The notes beneath the pieces were generated by a model that did no database searches, was not told the DNA's origin, and was given only the letters and a program-made list of their open reading frames with translations. Of a stretch of 33,240 bases of DNA, positions 10,161 to 19,158 are shown in pieces. Position numbers and translations under genes: made by a program. Numbering within the stretch: position 1 is the first letter of the stretch; each line of letters opens with the position of its first letter. This DNA is from Rhodobiaceae bacterium (GTDB lineage Bacteria > Pseudomonadota > Alphaproteobacteria > Rhizobiales > Tepidamorphaceae): NCBI GenBank assembly GCA_020441995.1, contig JAGRLC010000027.1, positions 3,860 to 37,099 on the forward strand, in the 5' to 3' direction.

Positions 10161-10934
10161 TTAATTCAATCCCAGCTCTTGAACTATCCGCATTATCGCT
10201 TCGTTCCAACCCTCAGGCCCCGGCAATACGGTGCGGCGGATGCGCCCGGCCGCCTCGCCATCAAGTTCCGGCAGGGGAGTGCCGTGATCGTTGCGCACGA
10301 TGACGCCGATGTCCGCGGCCTCCAGCATTTCAGCGTCGTTCGGCGCATCGCCCAGCGCAACCGTTGTCTCTGGCTTCAGCAATTCAATCACGTCGGCCAT
10401 GGCCTGCGCCTTGGTGCGGCCAAGCGACAGCGTCAGGAAACGTCCGCCTCGCCGGGCGGAAACGCCTTGTTCCTTCAATGCGTCCAGAAACCGCTGAAGA
10501 CCGGCATCGCTGCCGGTCCAGAGTCCCGGTTCGGAATGGTGGCGCAAGCGCGCAAGCCGCGCCTCGCCGGGCGAAAGGCCGGTGATGTCCGACACCTCAT
10601 GGTCGGTCATCTGCCCGAAGCCGCGATAGTGTTCCGACAGGTCTTCCGGCAGGCACGCCAGCGCCCGCCTGATGCGCAGATATTCCGAAGCGTCGCTTTC
10701 GCCTGACGATGCGGGATCGAACACGCCGGCGCCGTTCTCGACGATCGCCGGCCAGTCTTCGAGATGAAGCGCGCGATGCAGCGGAGCGATCTCCGCTGCC
10801 GTCTTGCTGCTGGCGAGGATCAGCGGGATACCCAGCTTGCGAAGCAACCCAAGCGCTGGTTCGGCAGCCTCATGGGAATAGCTGGCGTGGTCGAGAAGCG
10901 TTCCGTCCAGATCGGTGAAAACTACAAGCCGCAA
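10161..10934 (-). CDS. HAD phosphatase, glucosyl/mannosyl-3-phosphoglycerate phosphatase type
   Basis: This 257-aa HAD-superfamily IIB enzyme has all four motifs: FTDLDGT with Asp8 and Asp10, ASSKT at 41-45, Lys175 in GRTKAQAM, and GDAPNDAEML with Asp196 and Asp200. The family removes the phosphate from mannosyl- or glucosyl-3-phosphoglycerate. The gene lies immediately upstream of the GpgS-type synthase, so glucosyl-3-phosphoglycerate is the expected substrate. The start is a TTG (10934), forced by the position of motif I only seven codons in; no in-frame ATG precedes it. The product is soluble and cytoplasmic. Confidence 0.87.
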   Translation of the reverse strand: MRLVVFTDLDGTLLDHASYSHEAAEPALGLLRKLGIPLILASSKTAAEIAPLHRALHLEDWPAIVENGAGVFDPASSGESDASEYLRIRRALACLPEDLSEHYRGFGQMTDHEVSDITGLSPGEARLARLRHHSEPGLWTGSDAGLQRFLDALKEQGVSARRGGRFLTLSLGRTKAQAMADVIELLKPETTVALGDAPNDAEMLEAADIGVIVRNDHGTPLPELDGEAAGRIRRTVLPGPEGWNEAIMRIVQELGLN

Positions 10935-11010
10935 AATACCAAACCACCCGAATCGACCTACCCGCCGAGTATATCGGAATGACGCGGCAGGCGCCCGGAG
11001 GACCAGGGCT

Positions 11011-12222
11011 TTACCCCGCGATTGCCGTCCCCGCCGCCCAGCCCGACGACCAGGCCCACTGGAAATTATATCCCCCCAGCCAGCCGGTTACGTCGACGGC
11101 CTCGCCGATGACGTAGAGGCCGGGAACGGTTTTCGATTCCATCGTGCGGGAGTTCAGCCCGGCGGTATCGACACCGCCCAGCGTCACTTCCGCCGTCCTG
11201 TAGCCTTCCGTGCCCGTTGGCTGCACCCGCCAGCGGTTTATCGCATCGCCAAGACGGGCCAGCGCCTTGTCGTTCATGTCGGCGAGATTTCCCTTGAGCC
11301 CGGAGCGTTCCGAAATTTCCGAAGCCAGCCGCTTGGGCAGTATATCCGACAACACGGTGGAGGCGTTCTTGCGGCCTTCGCGCGCGCGTTTCCCTTTTAG
11401 CGCATCCAGCACATTCGTTCCCGGAGCGAGGTCGACGCTGATGGACTGTCCTTCGCGCCAGTAGGACGAAATCTGCAGGATCGCCGGCCCCGAAAGGCCT
11501 CTGTGCGTGAACAGGATCGCCTCGTCGAACGTGGTGCCGTTACACGAGACGCGCGCGTCGCGGGCCACCCCTGCCAGAGCCTGGGAGCCGGCCAGCTCAT
11601 CGGGTCCGAACGTCAGCGGCACGAGGCCGGGGCGGGTCTCCGTCACGGCGTGGCCGAACTGCTGAGCGATCCGGTATCCGAACCCCGTCGCACCCATCTT
11701 CGGGATCGACTTGCCGCCGCAGGCCACCACGAAATTCCGGCACGTCAGGCCACGCGTCCGGCCCTCCTTGGCAATCCGGAGCGCGAAACCGCGTTCGGTT
11801 TTCTGCAGCGATTCAAGCGTCGCGTTTAGCCACAGCCTCGCACCGGCGCGTTCCATTTCGGTGAGCAGCATCGCGATGATGTCTTTCGCAGAGGTATCGC
11901 AAAACAGCTGACCCAACGTCTTCTCGTGGAAAGGAATGCCGTGCGACCGAACCAGCGCGATGAAGTCGTGCTGGGTGTAGCGGCTCAGGGCCGACTTGGC
12001 GAAATGCGGATTGGCCGAGATGAACCTGTCGGCGCGCACGTCGAGATTGGTGAAATTGCAGCGGCCACCGCCGGAGATGCGGATTTTCTCGCCCGGCGCC
12101 TTGGCGTGATCGACCACGAGCACGCGGCCGCCCTTGGCTCCCGCATGCGCCGCGCACATCATGCCCGCGGCGCCGGCCCCGAGAATGACCGTATCGAAAT
12201 CTGACGCATCTCGCTGTTCCAT
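11011..12222 (-). CDS. NAD(P)/FAD-dependent oxidoreductase, BaiN/HI0933 family
   Basis: This flavoprotein is about 403 aa from the ATG at 12222. I prefer that start over the upstream TTG (12237) because AGGAA lies a few bases before it. An FAD-binding Rossmann motif opens the protein (DTVILGAGAAGMMCAAHAG), followed by KIRISGGGRCNFTN, VVACGGKSIPKMGATGFGY and a C-terminal FAD contact segment GLYVIGEAVDVTGWLGGYN. These are hallmarks of the HI0933/BaiN family, for which a general physiological substrate is not established. It is divergent from the methyltransferase-like gene, with about 85 bp between the starts. No operon partner is evident. Confidence 0.88.
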   Translation of the reverse strand: MEQRDASDFDTVILGAGAAGMMCAAHAGAKGGRVLVVDHAKAPGEKIRISGGGRCNFTNLDVRADRFISANPHFAKSALSRYTQHDFIALVRSHGIPFHEKTLGQLFCDTSAKDIIAMLLTEMERAGARLWLNATLESLQKTERGFALRIAKEGRTRGLTCRNFVVACGGKSIPKMGATGFGYRIAQQFGHAVTETRPGLVPLTFGPDELAGSQALAGVARDARVSCNGTTFDEAILFTHRGLSGPAILQISSYWREGQSISVDLAPGTNVLDALKGKRAREGRKNASTVLSDILPKRLASEISERSGLKGNLADMNDKALARLGDAINRWRVQPTGTEGYRTAEVTLGGVDTAGLNSRTMESKTVPGLYVIGEAVDVTGWLGGYNFQWAWSSGWAAGTAIAG

Positions 12223-12306
12223 CGGGTTCCTGACCAACGTCCTTCGTTACCGGGCGAAATTCGTAAAGCAGCGCATCGGCTGATAGCATGAGAAAAAGGG
12301 AAACCG

Positions 12307-13017
12307 ATGAGCATCAATTTCGAGGAACTGGATTTCCGCGCGACCCCGATCGGCGCCGTAAGCCTGCGCCGGCGGCGGCTCCCCGGTTCGCACGAAGATG
12401 TCTACGAGATCAAGCTCGGCGACGAATTCCTCATGACGAGCGCCTTCACGGCCTCGGAGATCGCGCTCGCCGAAATGGGGCTCGACCTGTGCGCGGGCGA
12501 AAATCTCGACGTTGTCGTCGGCGGACTGGGCCTGGGCTATACCGCGCAGGCCGTGCTTCAAAGCGAACGCGTCAAATCGCTGATCGTGATCGAAACGCTG
12601 CAAGCGGTTATCGACTGGCACGAGACGGGCTTGCTGCCGCTTGGAGCCGAACTGAGCGGCGATCCGCGATGCCGCTTCGTGCTGAAGGATTTCTTCGCCG
12701 CCACCGTATCGGATGAAGGCTTCGATCCCGGTCAGCCCGGCCGGCGGCACGACGCAATCCTTGTCGACATCGACCATTCGCCGGAATTCCTGCTTAATCC
12801 GGCCAATGCGGCATTTTATCAGCCTGAAAGCCTGCGCCGTTTTACCCGCCGGCTAAACCCCGGCGGCGTCTTCGCACTATGGTCGAACGACCGGCCCGAC
12901 GCGGGCTTCGTCCGCACACTCGAAGCGGTTTTCAGCGATGTGGAGGCCCGCGAAGTGACCTTCTTCAACCCGCTGCAGCAGGCCGACTTCACGCAGACGG
13001 TCTATCTGGCCTGGTAG
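12307..13017 (+). CDS. Spermidine-synthase-like (SAM-fold) protein
   Basis: This 236-aa protein resembles the spermidine synthase/class I methyltransferase fold. It has a nucleotide-binding glycine loop (DVVVGGLGLGYTAQAVL), an acidic strand end (SLIVIETLQAVIDWH), and DAILVDIDHSPEFLL where the polyamine synthases place catalytic acids. It is shorter than true spermidine synthases (about 280-300 aa), so the substrate may differ. The ATG at 12307 is preceded by AAAGGGA, a good ribosome site. Its stop (13017) is the last clearly chromosomal point before the mobilisation remnant. Confidence 0.75.
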   Translation: MSINFEELDFRATPIGAVSLRRRRLPGSHEDVYEIKLGDEFLMTSAFTASEIALAEMGLDLCAGENLDVVVGGLGLGYTAQAVLQSERVKSLIVIETLQAVIDWHETGLLPLGAELSGDPRCRFVLKDFFAATVSDEGFDPGQPGRRHDAILVDIDHSPEFLLNPANAAFYQPESLRRFTRRLNPGGVFALWSNDRPDAGFVRTLEAVFSDVEAREVTFFNPLQQADFTQTVYLAW

Positions 13018-13089
13018 AAAAGCCAACTATGCGTGATCGACTAAGAAACACATTCGGACACGGCCCGAACCGGAGCGCGACTGCGCGAC

Positions 13090-13107
13090 CGGCCAACTTT
13101 TTGGCCG
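13090..13107. terminator. Hairpin downstream of the spermidine-synthase-like gene
   Basis: CGGCCAA (13090-13096) and TTGGCCG (13101-13107) form a perfect 7-bp stem with a 4-nt loop, 73 bp after the stop codon of the preceding gene. There is no T-run after the stem, so strength as an intrinsic terminator is doubtful. Confidence 0.4.
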
Positions 13108-13156
13108 TCCCCTCTGGAGCGAAGCAGTCGAAGACCGCGACAGCGTGAAGAGAAAG

Positions 13157-13822
13157 AATGGCGGACATCGATGTAGAAACTTAGAACTCCACGACATGCG
13201 TGGCTTTGTTGCGCGGGATTTGCGCGGCGCCCTTGATGAAGCCTACGCCATCAGCCGTGGCACCAGATGCAAACAATATCTCTTCTCGCTTTCCCCAAAT
13301 CCCCCGAAGAATGCCAAGGGGGCTTACCCAAAGCGAAGGGAGTGATCCCCGCAACTTCACTCTGGAACAATGGCAACAGGCCAAGCGCCAGGACAAGGCC
13401 CCACGCACAATCAAGACAGCCTTCAACATGCGTGGGCTATCTCGGACAACAAGGCTGCATTCACCAAGGCGCTTGAAGAGCGCGGCTACCGGCTGGCCAG
13501 AGGGGACAGACGCGGATTTGTCGCCATCGACACGCAGGGTGAAGCCTACGCTCTACCCAAATGGATCGGCATCAAGACCTCCGCAACGAGCGGCGCACTC
13601 TGGTCGACCGCCAACGCAAAGAACGGCAGGCCCTCAAAGACAGGATCGAAGCCCGACACTGGGAAGAATCTCGCATCCGCCAGTCGCGTTTCCGATCAGG
13701 GATGAGCTTGCTGCCGAGTTCTCGAGAACAAGGGCCGAAATTAATGAGAGTGAGGATGCCATACAGCTATTCAGAGGCAACAGAATACGCAAAAAGCACG
13801 GTCCTTCGCGCCGGTAGGTGAA
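13157..13822 (+). pseudogene. Degraded relaxase (MobA/VirD2-like mobilisation nuclease) remnant
   Basis: Consecutive pieces in different forward frames read as one relaxase. The first is HDMRGFVARDLRGALDEAYA followed by ISRGTRCKQYLFSLS (from 13190). Next comes SDPRNFTLEQWQQAKR (about 13340-13390), then KALEERGYRLARGDRRGFVA followed by DTQGEAYALPKWIGIKT (about 13460-13580). Last is a basic helical piece LVDRQRKERQALKDRIEARH (about 13590-13650). From memory of this plasmid/IME relaxase family, these blocks occur in this order, but the catalytic stretch between the first two (including the VFHEK/HxH region) and the N-terminal tyrosine region are missing. At least three frame changes are needed, so it is non-functional. 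The 5' end joins a 34-bp sequence also present in the two mobC leaders at 20656 and 30160. Confidence 0.8.
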
Positions 13823-13856
13823 TGAAGATTGTCTGCGAAACTCCGCAGTAGAAATT

Positions 13857-14438
13857 CTATGCCCCCTTCAGGGCAGTTGCACGTTCATAAGCACTTGAGA
13901 ATCCGGCAAGCGAGATGGCTAGCGTCATGTCCTGTCCGCCATCGGCCTTCGCTTGAACCTTCAGTGCCTTGCCGGACTTCAGCGCCTCCACTGTTTTCGC
14001 GTCGAAATCGATATCGACAAGGCATCCAAATGGCAGGCATGTCCGGAAATGCTGCACGCCGCCCGGCTTGCCTTCGTCGAGCTGATAGGTGACACCAGAC
14101 GCCAGATCGAGCCCGAAGGGCAGGACGAGGAAACCTTTCACGCCGCCCTTCTCCGGCCGCAACTCAACGCGCATGACACGCTGGCGGGCTTGCGACTGAC
14201 CATCCTTTAGCTGGAACTGTTCCTGCACGAATGCGCATTGTTTGACTTTCGTGCCTTGCGCATCGGGACGCACGACGCAAGCTACGGTCCAGTCACCATG
14301 CGCCTCATTGAGCGACGCCGCACCGCCGGGCAGGGAAACATCCTGAGCGGCTGATGCCCCGGCAATGATCAGCCAGTATGCGGCCGCTGAAAGTGCAAAC
14401 ATCTTCAGTCGCTGTTTGCTTGAAGCCGTCACGCCCAT
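13857..14438 (-). CDS. Invasion-associated locus B (IalB) family protein
   Basis: This 193-aa secreted protein has a signal peptide (hydrophobic core MFALSAAAYWLIIAGASAA, cleavage expected near SAA-QDV). The mature domain begins with the family hallmark HGDWTVACVVRP, then KQCAFVQEQF, and a conserved C-terminal part with HFRTCLPFGCLVDIDFD. Cysteines form likely periplasmic disulphide pairs. IalB proteins are periplasmic/outer-membrane proteins widespread in Hyphomicrobiales; a role in host-cell entry was described in Bartonella, but most homologues are uncharacterised. It lies 24 bp downstream of the autotransporter stop on the same strand, so the two are probably co-transcribed. The ATG at 14438 follows GGAAG. 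Confidence 0.88.
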   Translation of the reverse strand: MGVTASSKQRLKMFALSAAAYWLIIAGASAAQDVSLPGGAASLNEAHGDWTVACVVRPDAQGTKVKQCAFVQEQFQLKDGQSQARQRVMRVELRPEKGGVKGFLVLPFGLDLASGVTYQLDEGKPGGVQHFRTCLPFGCLVDIDFDAKTVEALKSGKALKVQAKADGGQDMTLAISLAGFSSAYERATALKGA

Positions 14439-14462
14439 GCCGAATCTTCCATCCGCCTGCGT

Positions 14463-17400
14463 CTAGAACTTCGATGCGAGGTCGGCCTTGATGGCATGAT
14501 CTGAAATGCCTGACCCGATCTGGCCGGAATAGCGCACGCCGAATGTCGTCTCAGGTGAGATGCTGCCTTCAAGACCGGCTTCGAGCACCAGCGCATCCTC
14601 GGCAATCGGCACGCCCGAAATCGTAAACGGCGTGCTGCCGGCAAAGGCATGCGTGGAGGTTGGTGTGATGTCCTCGAACGCATGCCGCCAGCCGACCATA
14701 CCGGTCAGCTGCGTCACAGCGTTACCACCCATCGCAAGTTCGGTGGCACCACGCAGGCCTATTGTCGTGAAGGCCGTGTCCATCGTGTCGCCCCGACCGG
14801 TCAAGGCTGCAGCTCCACCGCTCTCGCTGAAGCCATCGGTCGTGTGGCTGACCCAGGCTACGTTGGCGAAGGGCTCGAACTGGCTTCTCTCGATATCCGT
14901 CCTGTAGCCGAACTCGGCGAAGACTTGTCCCGTGCCGGCCTGATAATCCGAAGAGAGGCTGTCGGCGAAGCCGGTAAAGGCAACGGTCCGATCGACATCG
15001 ATGCTGTGCCAGGTGTAGGCGCCACCGAAACGCAGGCCGAAGGCATCCCACTGCGTGCCGCCGTATGCGCCGAGATGATAACTCGTGGCCGAACCCGAAG
15101 AGCTACGGCCATCGGCATCAAAGCCGGTATGGCTCAAGCCGGCGAGCATACCAAACGTCCAATTTTCGACAGGTGAACCATCGGCTCCGGCGAAGATTCC
15201 GCCGGTGGCATGGGACAGCGCTGCGGCATTGCCATCGCCATTGGTGTGTGCGTATGCGCCGAAGCCCTGTACCCAGACGCCTGTGCCTTGGGTATCTCCC
15301 TTTAGCGCAAAAACCTGACGAATACGGCCAAGGGCCGCTTCACGCAGGAAGCGGCTGTCCTCGATCAGGGCCGACTTTGCGGAGGCGTGGATCTCGCCGG
15401 ACAGCATATCGCTTGCCGTGGCGGCTTCCGCTGTGGAAAGCCCCGATACCGCAGCGTAGAGGCTGCCGGAACCGATGCTCTGAACAGCGCTCCCTGTGGC
15501 GCACTGGTTCGCTGTCATACCGGGTAGGCAGAAGTTCGACATGGTGGAATTGAGGTAGACATTGTTGGCGTCATAGCTGAGCCCGAAGCTCAGATAGGCA
15601 TAGTCGTCCGTGACGCCGTCGAAGGTTCCGGTTACACCACCAGCCGCCGTCACGATCATGTAGCTCGTGGCGAAGTAGCTCAGACCATTGTCGGTTCCAT
15701 TAACGGGCGTGACATGCACCGTGCCGCCATTGATCGTGACGGTGCCAGTGGCGCTGAGCAGATCGTTGTTAATACCAGCTGTATTTCCCGCATCGTTGAG
15801 CTCGACCGTGTAGGTCGAGCCGGGATCGAAGGTGACACTGGATACGGCGAGTGTGCCGATGGAATTACCGGGCGCGAGATCACCGCCGGAACCGATCGTC
15901 GTGCTGCCGATCGTGCCCGAGCCGCCGAGGCTGCCGCCGGTGACGTTGATTGTGCCGCCGAGCGACCCGTTGACCGAAAGCGTGCCACCGGAAACCGTCG
16001 TCGTGCCGCTGAATGAAGACGAGTTTCCGGTCAGGATGGTATGGCCCGACATCTGTGAAATGGATGCTGTGTTGGCGAGCGCATTGGTGAATTGCGACGC
16101 GAAGCTGTAGTTCGTCTCCGTGTGGTTGAAGACCACTGCGCCAAAGCCAGATCCGAAATTGATCGTCGGTGCGGTGACATCGCCCGCCGCTGCTGCCGAG
16201 CTTGATGAATCCGCGCCGATATTCAGCGTTCCGGACGAACCCGAGTTAAGGGCGATCTGGATGCTGTTGGCGGAGAGCGCGCCATCGTTGGCAACTGTTG
16301 TTACGCCGGTGCCATCGACGCCGATGCCGAAAATACTTGAGGCGTTAGTGTTGTTGAAGGCTGAATTGGCGCCGGAAATCAGCACCGTGCCGTTGCCGGT
16401 CGCCTGCACGCCGGCACCACTGACTGCACCGGAATTGGTGACGACGCCGCCATTGAGGACAGACAGGGTGCCACCACCGGCATCGCCGATGACAAGACCG
16501 CTGGTCAGCGTCCAGGTCGAACCCGCTCCATCGACGCTCGCCGCCCCGAAGCTGCCGGACATGGAGCCCAGGACACCGGCCCCGCTCGTCGCGCCGCCGC
16601 CGCTGGCAATCGTCAGCAAGCCGTCCGTACCCGATTGTATGCCGACGCCAATTCCGCCGGTCGATCCGGTGGCAAATGACGCGCCATTGATAATCGAAAG
16701 CGATCCGCCGCCACTGTTGGCGATGAAGGTGTCGGTGATCGTTGCCGACGACGTCATGCCGTCGACCGTCATCGTTCCGGTACCGCCGTTATAGCCCACA
16801 TACAGCGCATCGGAGGAAAACAAGCCGCCGTTGCTGACGTGAAAAAAACCTGTGCCGATACTGCCGACATACGTGTTGTTGGTAATGGTTGCCGTCGCCG
16901 CATCGACATCGACGGTGCCCTGGGCTCCCGACGCGCCACCGACAGTCAGGTTGAACCCTTGCAGCAGTGCGCCCGAGTTCACATTGATGGTGCCGGTGCC
17001 GGACGCTCCACCGCCGACAATGACTTCACCGCTCGCGGTGTCCGCGCCGGCATGCGCGCTGTTGGTGATATTGAGAATGCCTGTGCCCTGGCCACCCACA
17101 ATCATCTGGTTGGTGGCGTTGAGGAGCGAATTCGTGCCGTCAACCGTGACGGTGCCGGTGCCGCCCGTCAGTTCGCCGATAAAGATATCATTGGCACTGA
17201 CCTGACCGCCGGAAAGGATGTTCGAGAAGCCGTTACCGTTTGTGCCGATCCTGAGCGTGTTGGTTATTGTGGCCGTTGCGGCTGAGTTGATATCGCCGGT
17301 AACGTTGAACAAGCCGGCAAAACCGCCCGCACTGGCAACTGTCATGTTGTTTGCGTTGAGCGCGCCACCGGGTTGGATATAGAGCGAGCCGGCTGTTGTA

Positions 17401-17690
17401 AAAGCGATGGTGATGATATTCGCTTGCGCAATGACGCCTGAACCGATTGCCGGTGCGATGGACGAAAACGTGCCGTCGATTTGGACAAGGTCGGTATTAA
17501 CCGGAACCGCGCTGACCCAGTTGGCGGGGTTGGACCAGTCCGTGTCCACCGTGCCTAGCCAGGCTTCGGCGGCGAGCGCAGCGGAGGCGGAAATCGTGAC
17601 CAGCGCCGTGCTGGCAAGCAGAAGCTGCGCGAGGCGGCGCGGCGCGCGGATAGCCTTGTCACGCGATTGAACGCTGGCGAATTTGGGCAA
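14463..17690 (-). CDS. Autotransporter with beta-repeat passenger (type Va secretion)
   Basis: This 1075-aa protein has a signal peptide (LAQLLLASTALVTISASAAL, cleavage near ALAA-EAW), a long passenger (about 42-760) and a C-terminal beta-barrel (about 800-1075) ending in Phe (KADLASKF), as expected for outer-membrane insertion. The passenger is a run of glycine-rich units such as GGTGTVTVDG, GASGTGTINV and GGTGTMTVDG, each with a short strand and turn, predicting a right-handed beta-helix. A linker with two Cys (NFCLPGMTANQCA) and a helix precede the barrel. No catalytic domain is recognisable, so an adhesin-like surface role is likely. The start is TTG (17690) with GGGGG upstream; no ATG lies before the signal peptide. 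IalB follows in the same direction, and a divergent AraC gene lies upstream. Confidence 0.88.
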   Translation of the reverse strand: MPKFASVQSRDKAIRAPRRLAQLLLASTALVTISASAALAAEAWLGTVDTDWSNPANWVSAVPVNTDLVQIDGTFSSIAPAIGSGVIAQANIITIAFTTAGSLYIQPGGALNANNMTVASAGGFAGLFNVTGDINSAATATITNTLRIGTNGNGFSNILSGGQVSANDIFIGELTGGTGTVTVDGTNSLLNATNQMIVGGQGTGILNITNSAHAGADTASGEVIVGGGASGTGTINVNSGALLQGFNLTVGGASGAQGTVDVDAATATITNNTYVGSIGTGFFHVSNGGLFSSDALYVGYNGGTGTMTVDGMTSSATITDTFIANSGGGSLSIINGASFATGSTGGIGVGIQSGTDGLLTIASGGGATSGAGVLGSMSGSFGAASVDGAGSTWTLTSGLVIGDAGGGTLSVLNGGVVTNSGAVSGAGVQATGNGTVLISGANSAFNNTNASSIFGIGVDGTGVTTVANDGALSANSIQIALNSGSSGTLNIGADSSSSAAAAGDVTAPTINFGSGFGAVVFNHTETNYSFASQFTNALANTASISQMSGHTILTGNSSSFSGTTTVSGGTLSVNGSLGGTINVTGGSLGGSGTIGSTTIGSGGDLAPGNSIGTLAVSSVTFDPGSTYTVELNDAGNTAGINNDLLSATGTVTINGGTVHVTPVNGTDNGLSYFATSYMIVTAAGGVTGTFDGVTDDYAYLSFGLSYDANNVYLNSTMSNFCLPGMTANQCATGSAVQSIGSGSLYAAVSGLSTAEAATASDMLSGEIHASAKSALIEDSRFLREAALGRIRQVFALKGDTQGTGVWVQGFGAYAHTNGDGNAAALSHATGGIFAGADGSPVENWTFGMLAGLSHTGFDADGRSSSGSATSYHLGAYGGTQWDAFGLRFGGAYTWHSIDVDRTVAFTGFADSLSSDYQAGTGQVFAEFGYRTDIERSQFEPFANVAWVSHTTDGFSESGGAAALTGRGDTMDTAFTTIGLRGATELAMGGNAVTQLTGMVGWRHAFEDITPTSTHAFAGSTPFTISGVPIAEDALVLEAGLEGSISPETTFGVRYSGQIGSGISDHAIKADLASKF

Positions 17691-18076
17691 CTTGAAGACC
17701 CCCGGTTCTAAAAACTCAAACCCGCGTCATGATTGTCATGACCGGATTCGGTGCTTCCGGAGTTCTGCCAGCGTTGCCCTTCAGCGTCCTCTCAGTTCAG
17801 GCCGCGGCGTTTCCCATTGAATGCCATTGCTCGCGCAAACATCAAATGCGCTCGAAATGTTGCAAATTTGCCATGTGATTTGCCGCAGCAACATCTTTTC
17901 GGGGAGGAAAAGCGGATTAATGTCCGGTTAACGATGCCTGTTGGGTTCCGAAATTGGGAACCGGACGGCACGAAATGAAAGTTTAAAAGCGCCAAGGCCT
18001 GACTACATTATCGGCACCTTTTGCAAATTCCACAGATGCAATTTTGTGCATATCGGAATGGTGTTGGGGGACATGG
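17691..18076. promoter_or_regulatory. Divergent intergenic region with a perfect inverted repeat
   Basis: These 386 bp separate the autotransporter (minus) from the first AraC gene (plus) and must hold both promoters. A perfect inverted repeat, GTCATGA-TTG-TCATGAC, lies at 17726-17742, 36 bp upstream of the autotransporter start codon, where it could be an operator or lie in the 5' leader. The middle (about 17800-18000) is noticeably AT-richer than the flanks. Short ORFs here lack family features and I do not call them genes. Confidence 0.5.
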
Positions 18077-19036
18077 GTGTTTGCCATTGATTGCGACGAT
18101 GTCGCTCCGGAAGAACGCTTTGCCTATTGGGCGGACCAGAACCGTCACTCCTTCTATTACACCGATGTCACGCGCCCCGGTGCGGACACCCAACCGTTCT
18201 TCGGCCGCGCAGAAGGGTGGCAAATCGCGGACGCCGTACTTGGGCGGCAGATCACCGACAACTATCAGGCCGAACGCACCGAGCAACTGATCGCCGAACA
18301 CGAGACCGGTGCTGTCATCCTGGGCTGCCCGCGCGTTTCCAACATCGAAGCAAGTTTCGAGCGCTATACCGCAATCACCGCACGTCCCGACGATCTGCTG
18401 GTATTCGACGCCGATATCGAGTGGACGGCGCTGGCGCAAAGGGGTGTCGAGTATCACGCCGTTGTCCTGCCGCGTGCACGGCTTCATCCGTATCTTGGCG
18501 GCCATAGCAAGGTCCGCCCGCGCCTGATTGACACCGGCAACGAACTGCACGGCATGCTGCTGGCTTGCACCAGGGAATTCCTCAACCTTCGCGACAGCGA
18601 GGGGGCCGCTGCTGAAGGCGCGGTTCAGGTGATATCCCATCTGCTGGCAGTCGTTTGCGGCGTGCATCCTGGCGATGACGCGACTATACGCGGCTCGCTC
18701 TCGGAGGCTCGCCTGTTTCAGGTCAGCCAGTTCATTACGGGCAACCTTCACAACCCCGCACTCAACGCGAAGATGATCGCAGCGCATCTCGGGGTTTCGG
18801 TGCGCCGTCTTCACGGGCTCTATGAGCCGACAGGTACGAGCGTGGCGCGCCAGATTCTTAGCGCGCGGTTGGAGCGGGCACGGGAGATGCTGCTGCTGAA
18901 CCCACAAAAAACCGTGCTCGAAGTGGCCTACACTTGCGGCTTTTACAGCCACTCCACCTTCTATCGTTGTTTCACGGATCTTTTTGGCATGACGCCGGGC
19001 GAATTCCGCCGCGCTGGGAACCACGTCGCTCAGTAA
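18077..19036 (+). CDS. AraC-family transcriptional regulator (copy 1 of a pair)
   Basis: This 319-aa regulator has an N-terminal ligand-sensing region and a C-terminal AraC double helix-turn-helix (MIAAHLGVSVRRLHGLYEP, then VLEVAYTCGFYSHSTFYRCF ending MTPGEFRR). I place the start at the GTG at 18077 rather than the TTG at 18044. It is preceded by GGGGGA at good spacing, it gives the same opening (M-F-x-I-D) as the adjacent paralogue, and both proteins then have exactly 319 residues. The gene is divergent from the autotransporter, whose promoter it may control; this is inferred from position only. Confidence 0.9.
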   Translation: MFAIDCDDVAPEERFAYWADQNRHSFYYTDVTRPGADTQPFFGRAEGWQIADAVLGRQITDNYQAERTEQLIAEHETGAVILGCPRVSNIEASFERYTAITARPDDLLVFDADIEWTALAQRGVEYHAVVLPRARLHPYLGGHSKVRPRLIDTGNELHGMLLACTREFLNLRDSEGAAAEGAVQVISHLLAVVCGVHPGDDATIRGSLSEARLFQVSQFITGNLHNPALNAKMIAAHLGVSVRRLHGLYEPTGTSVARQILSARLERAREMLLLNPQKTVLEVAYTCGFYSHSTFYRCFTDLFGMTPGEFRRAGNHVAQ

Positions 19037-19158
19037 GTCACACCAAGGCCGGCTCTTCCTGCGGCACAATTTGGGAAAGCGATTGCGCGATGCAGGAAAT
19101 GCGCGGACCCAGAAGCCATGAGAAAATGCGCCATATCGCGATTGACCGGAACTCATAA

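Noticed and set aside
16120-16794. A 224-aa proline-rich plus-strand ORF
   Set aside because: Antisense to the glycine/threonine-rich autotransporter passenger; the proline-rich composition is the complement of Gly codons.
17751-17995. Short ORFs on both strands in the autotransporter-AraC gap
   Set aside because: No ribosome site, no recognisable domain, and they overlap each other in a region that must hold two promoters.
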